Assembly (NCBI GenBank): GCA_964592255.1
Contig: CAZQCI010000097.1
Span: 1 to 8,337, forward strand
Direction of reading: 5' to 3'
Length of the DNA: 8,337 nucleotides
Source of the DNA: CAZQCI01 sp964592255
GTDB taxonomy: Bacteria > UBA10199 > SBBF01
In this document: piece after piece, positions 7,001-8,337 of the stretch
Layout: each line of letters begins with the position of its first letter
How positions within the stretch are numbered: position 1 is the stretch's first letter
Position numbers and translations under genes: made by a program
Notes under the pieces: generated by a model
What the model saw: the letters and a program-made list of their open reading frames with translations, nothing else
The model's database searches: none
Told to the model about the DNA's origin: nothing

Positions 7001-7218
7001 TTGCCACCATTGCCAGCTCTATTCCTCCAGCGTTAGGCATAGGCCCCGGGGCGGAAACCCGTATCCCTATGGCTTTAGTGGTTATTGGAGGCGTGTTTGT
7101 CTCCACTTTTTTAACGCTGTTTGTGGTCCCCTGTGCCTATAGTGCCATGGAACGTTTTGAAAGCCACCGACACGACGCTAATTTAAAGGAAGCCCTAAAA
7201 GAATTGGGAGAGGTTTAA
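4096..7218 (+). CDS. RND efflux permease, AcrB/HAE-1 type
   Basis: This 1040-residue inner-membrane pump uses the proton gradient to drive export (E. coli AcrB: 1049). It begins with the usual ...IKRPVFAWMLM segment (TM1, about 12-29). A first periplasmic pore/docking domain (about 30-335) precedes TM2-TM6 (338-485), then TM7 (530-549), a second periplasmic domain (550-860) and TM8-TM12 (863-1013). Proton-relay residues are intact: D405 and D406 in GIVVDDAIMVLEN (TM4), K930 in GLVKKNSILLVDF (TM10) and R962 in RLRPILMTS (TM11). A Trp/His-rich patch (TGWWHH, 628-633) lies in the second periplasmic domain. HAE-1 pumps normally work with an adaptor and an outer-membrane factor; the factor is the preceding gene, but no adaptor gene is present. 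The sequence fits multidrug or hydrophobic-compound export rather than CzcA-type metal export, but substrate cannot be read from it. The frame is unbroken. Confidence 0.96.
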   Translation: MTLSDFSIKRPVFAWMLMAGLIVFGWFSFRGMGISQLPDVDFPVVNVNITLEGATPEVMETQVTDIIEDSVMTIQGIKDVSSVSRQGQADITIQFELNRDIDAALQEVQTKIAQAQKNIPKEVDPPVVTKTNPEDQPIMWVALSGEGELPLRDLMSYVNDILKDQITTVPGVGDVNLGGYIDPNLRVWISQEQLNSNQLTVSDIISAIEKGHQETPAGYIDTGPQEINVRVMGEASSVEEFNRIIIPQRSGESIWKKIKIGDMATVEDDLNDIRRISRHMQKPSVGIGVKKQRGSNAVAVAKAVKSKVAEIQKTLPTHLKLQVVFDSTQFIEESTHELNFTILLSAILTGIVCWLFLGSWSSTFNVLLSIPTSIIGSFTILYFMGFTLNTFTLLGLALAIGIVVDDAIMVLENIVRYREQGYSSVKAALVGAREITFAAMAASVSILAIFMPVVFMKGIIGKFFFQFGITMTVAVLLSLLEALTLAPMRCSQYLQIEHSSRLAHAMDRFMTRLKEIYSRYLEKALNNRGRVLIGTLIFFILSLGLIFFIPKEFVPSQDQSRLLVRLQTPLGSSIEFTDNIAKQEEKILAQIPSLLQYYVSVGGFGAGGEVNTIMMFLTLKPIKERPKTGWWHHVSQQEVMGELRKKLQIDGVTRVSIQDLSLSAMAEKRGFPVEFSLRGPDWDKLGSLSALMMDKMKESGLMVDIDTDYHLGMPEIQVVPDREKAAARGVPIATIADTINAMIGGVRVGKYTKNGKRYDIRVRLVGEDRQAPEDISNIWVRNIHGELVQLKEVVSLNKKSTLLSISRQNRERAISIFAGIADGKSQAEALDEVQKIAKEIMPNGYRMVLSGTSQTFNESNNSLYMTLFLGVFVAYMVLASQFNSFMHPIIVLMALPFSVSGALIALLAGQQSLNMYSMIGIILLMGLVKKNSILLVDFTNEKRKHGLSLQQALKEACPIRLRPILMTSFATIASSIPPALGIGPGAETRIPMALVVIGGVFVSTFLTLFVVPCAYSAMERFESHRHDANLKEALKELGEV

Positions 7219-7251
7219 AAATACCGATGTGGGATCTACCTAACTTATCGC

Positions 7252-7280
7252 TTGCTATTCTTTGCCACCTACCCTATAAG
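7252..7280 (+). promoter_or_regulatory. Predicted promoter of the cold-shock gene
   Basis: TTGCTA at 7252-7257 (4 of 6 to TTGACA) and TATAAG at 7275-7280 (5 of 6 to TATAAT) are separated by exactly 17 bp. Transcription would start near 7287. It lies in the intergenic region after the RND gene and is the best sigma-70-type promoter in the window. Confidence 0.6.
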
Positions 7281-7286
7281 CTTCAC

Positions 7287-7414
7287 TTGAAGTTGTAGTT
7301 TTTGCGTCACGGAGGTTTGTAAATTTAAGTAGCACGTTATACCGCTTTGCGAGTTACCCTGCCTTAATCCTATCGTTAACAAAAATACTACATCTTGAAA
7401 ATAAGGAGTAAATC
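7287..7414 (+). promoter_or_regulatory. Long 5' leader of the cold-shock mRNA
   Basis: If the predicted promoter is used, the message has an untranslated leader of about 128 nt. Long structured leaders are typical of cspA-type mRNAs, where they control stability and translation by temperature (family knowledge). I do not see a clear match to the E. coli cold box and find only short stems (for example CTTC/GAAG at 7281-7292). AAGGAG at 7403-7408, 6 nt before the ATG, is a strong ribosome site. The regulatory role is inferred. Confidence 0.45.
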
Positions 7415-7624
7415 ATGTCCAAGAAAACAGGAATCGTTAAATGGTTCAATGATAGCAAAGGTTTTGGTTTCATTACCCCTGATGAAGGCGGTACTGACCT
7501 TTTCGTCCACTACAGCAGCATCTCTGGAGATGGATTCAAATCCCTCGCCGAAGGTCAAAAAGTGGAATTCAACATAGGCCAAGGTCCCAAGGGCGCTAAT
7601 GCCACGGACGTGCAACCAGTCTAA
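7415..7624 (+). CDS. CspA-family cold-shock protein
   Basis: This 69-residue protein is one cold-shock domain, a five-stranded OB fold that binds single-stranded RNA and DNA, melts RNA secondary structure and in E. coli relatives acts as a transcription antiterminator. It has the standard opening GIVKWFNDSKGFGFITPDEG (6-25), with RNP1 as KGFGFI (15-20), RNP2 as LFVHYSSI (29-36), aromatic nucleic-acid contacts W10, F17, F19, F30 and H32, and the usual EGQKVEF (46-52) and GQGPKG (55-60) ending. Length is typical (65-70). The start is supported by AAGGAG 6 nt upstream. It has its own promoter and a long leader, and is followed by a strong terminator and then a DEAD-box helicase gene. Whether it is cold-induced or constitutive (CspC/CspE-like) cannot be told from the protein. 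Confidence 0.97.
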   Translation: MSKKTGIVKWFNDSKGFGFITPDEGGTDLFVHYSSISGDGFKSLAEGQKVEFNIGQGPKGANATDVQPV

Positions 7625-7651
7625 ATTTTAAAAAGACGATTGGTTTTATCG

Positions 7652-7694
7652 AGAAACCGCTTGGGACGCACTCAAGCGGTTTCTTTTTTTCTTT
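7652..7694 (+). terminator. Strong Rho-independent terminator between the cold-shock and helicase genes
   Basis: GAAACCGCTTG at 7653-7663 pairs perfectly with CAAGCGGTTTC at 7673-7683. A7652 can also pair with T7684, and G7664-G7665 with C7671-T7672 inside, leaving a 5-nt loop. A pyrimidine run of T7, C, T3 follows at 7684-7694. This is a textbook intrinsic terminator 28 nt after the csp stop codon. Unusually, the T-run ends at the base just before the helicase ATG. Confidence 0.93.
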
Positions 7695-8337
7695 ATGACT
7701 CTTCTCTCCCCCGATACTGATTTCACCAGCTTAGGAATTTCTTCAAAACTATTAGAAATCATCAAACATTTTAAATTTAAAATACCAACGCCTATTCAAC
7801 ATCAATCAATTCCGGCCGGATTAAGCGGTAAAGATATTATCGGAGTTGCCCAGACAGGGACGGGAAAAACGTTAGCCTTCGGTATTCCCATGCTCGATAG
7901 GCTTTTTGCTTTTAAAGGAAACGGTTTGATACTGTTACCAACGCGTGAACTGGCACTGCAAGTTAACGAAACAATTCAAAAGCTAGGAAAAAACTTAGGG
8001 CTTTTTACAGCTGTACTCATTGGTGGCGAGCCTATGCATCGTCAAATTCAACAGTTAAGGCAAAAGCCACGCATTATCATTGCCACGCCTGGTAGACTTA
8101 TTGATCACCTTCAACAAAAAACAGTCAATTTAAACGACGTAAAAATTTTGGCCTTAGATGAAGCCGACCGTATGTTGGATATGGGGTTTGCCCCGCAACT
8201 CAATCAAATTCTTAAAACCGTCCCAAAAGAACGGCAGACATTGCTCTTTTCCGCTACAATGCCCCCAGCCATCGTAAAAATGGCCGCGGCCTATATGAAT
8301 ATTCCGGTAAGAATTGAAGTGGCTCCTGCCGGAACGT
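7695..8337 (+). CDS. DEAD-box ATP-dependent RNA helicase, RhlE-like, N-terminal part
   Basis: The frame is open from ATG at 7695 to the window edge (214 codons). It covers the first RecA-like domain of a DEAD-box helicase, an ATPase that unwinds short RNA duplexes in ribosome assembly, mRNA decay or cold adaptation. Motifs in order: upstream Phe F10 and Q-motif PTPIQHQ (31-37), Walker A AQTGTGKT (52-59), PTREL (82-86), GG (110-111), TPGR (131-134), DEAD (155-158) and SAT (186-188). The ending RIEVAPAGT is like the start of the interdomain linker in RhlE-type proteins. Domain 2 and any C-terminal tail are outside the window. The start is forced: no in-frame ATG, GTG or TTG lies between the stop at 7629 and this ATG, and the Q-motif is at the usual distance. 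There is no Shine-Dalgarno; the upstream bases are the terminator T-tract. Subfamily is less certain than family. Confidence 0.95.
   Translation, partial: MTLLSPDTDFTSLGISSKLLEIIKHFKFKIPTPIQHQSIPAGLSGKDIIGVAQTGTGKTLAFGIPMLDRLFAFKGNGLILLPTRELALQVNETIQKLGKNLGLFTAVLIGGEPMHRQIQQLRQKPRIIIATPGRLIDHLQQKTVNLNDVKILALDEADRMLDMGFAPQLNQILKTVPKERQTLLFSATMPPAIVKMAAAYMNIPVRIEVAPAGT

Noticed and set aside
7219..7251. Possible terminator after the RND gene
   Set aside because: I found no stable stem followed by a T-run here; the end of the efflux transcript is not marked by a visible intrinsic terminator.
7388..7615. Minus-strand frame 7388-7615 and second plus-strand frame 7395-7577 over the cold-shock gene
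   Set aside because: The CspA-family frame at 7415-7624 explains this stretch with all its motifs and a strong ribosome site; the others have none.

Overview
The window reads as chromosomal DNA from a moderately AT-rich Gram-negative (diderm) bacterium. It encodes an outer-membrane efflux channel and an inner-membrane RND pump, which together require two membranes. The csp and RhlE-like helicase genes would fit many proteobacteria-like lineages. Nothing here fixes the taxon more closely, and there is no sign of a phage, transposon, CRISPR array, tRNA or rRNA.

Layout. (1) Bases 1-1449 hold a minus-strand group: a small exported-looking protein (1225-1449), a complete PP2C/PPM-type Ser/Thr phosphatase (214-1110), and 3 nt later the start of an exported Ala/Pro/Gly-rich protein that runs off the left edge. 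(2) A short AT-rich divergent region (1450-1521) separates this from an Sfp-type phosphopantetheinyl transferase on the plus strand, which starts with TTG. (3) Bases 2214-7218 are a tight operon: TetR-family regulator, TolC-like outer-membrane factor (GTG start), and AcrB/HAE-1-type RND permease. Each junction is a 4-nt overlap (GTGA, ATGA). A 28-bp near-palindrome runs over the TetR start codon and is the likely operator. No periplasmic adaptor (membrane fusion protein) gene is present. (4) From about 7252 a promoter and long leader drive a CspA-family cold-shock protein. A strong intrinsic terminator follows, and its U-tract ends at the base before the ATG of a DEAD-box RNA helicase that is cut by the right edge.

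How the parts may work together. The TetR protein probably represses its own operon and releases it on binding a ligand, so that the channel and pump are made together with an adaptor encoded elsewhere. The PPTase activates carrier proteins of fatty-acid, polyketide or non-ribosomal peptide synthesis, so the neighbouring exporter might handle a product of such a pathway; this is inference from position only. The cold-shock protein and helicase are both RNA-remodelling factors. The terminator between them suggests that helicase expression depends on read-through, possibly helped by the cold-shock protein itself.

I see no clearly new multi-gene system. The most notable points are the Csp-terminator-helicase junction, the operator and nested hairpins over the TetR start codon, the missing adaptor, and the unrecognised small exported protein beside the phosphatase.
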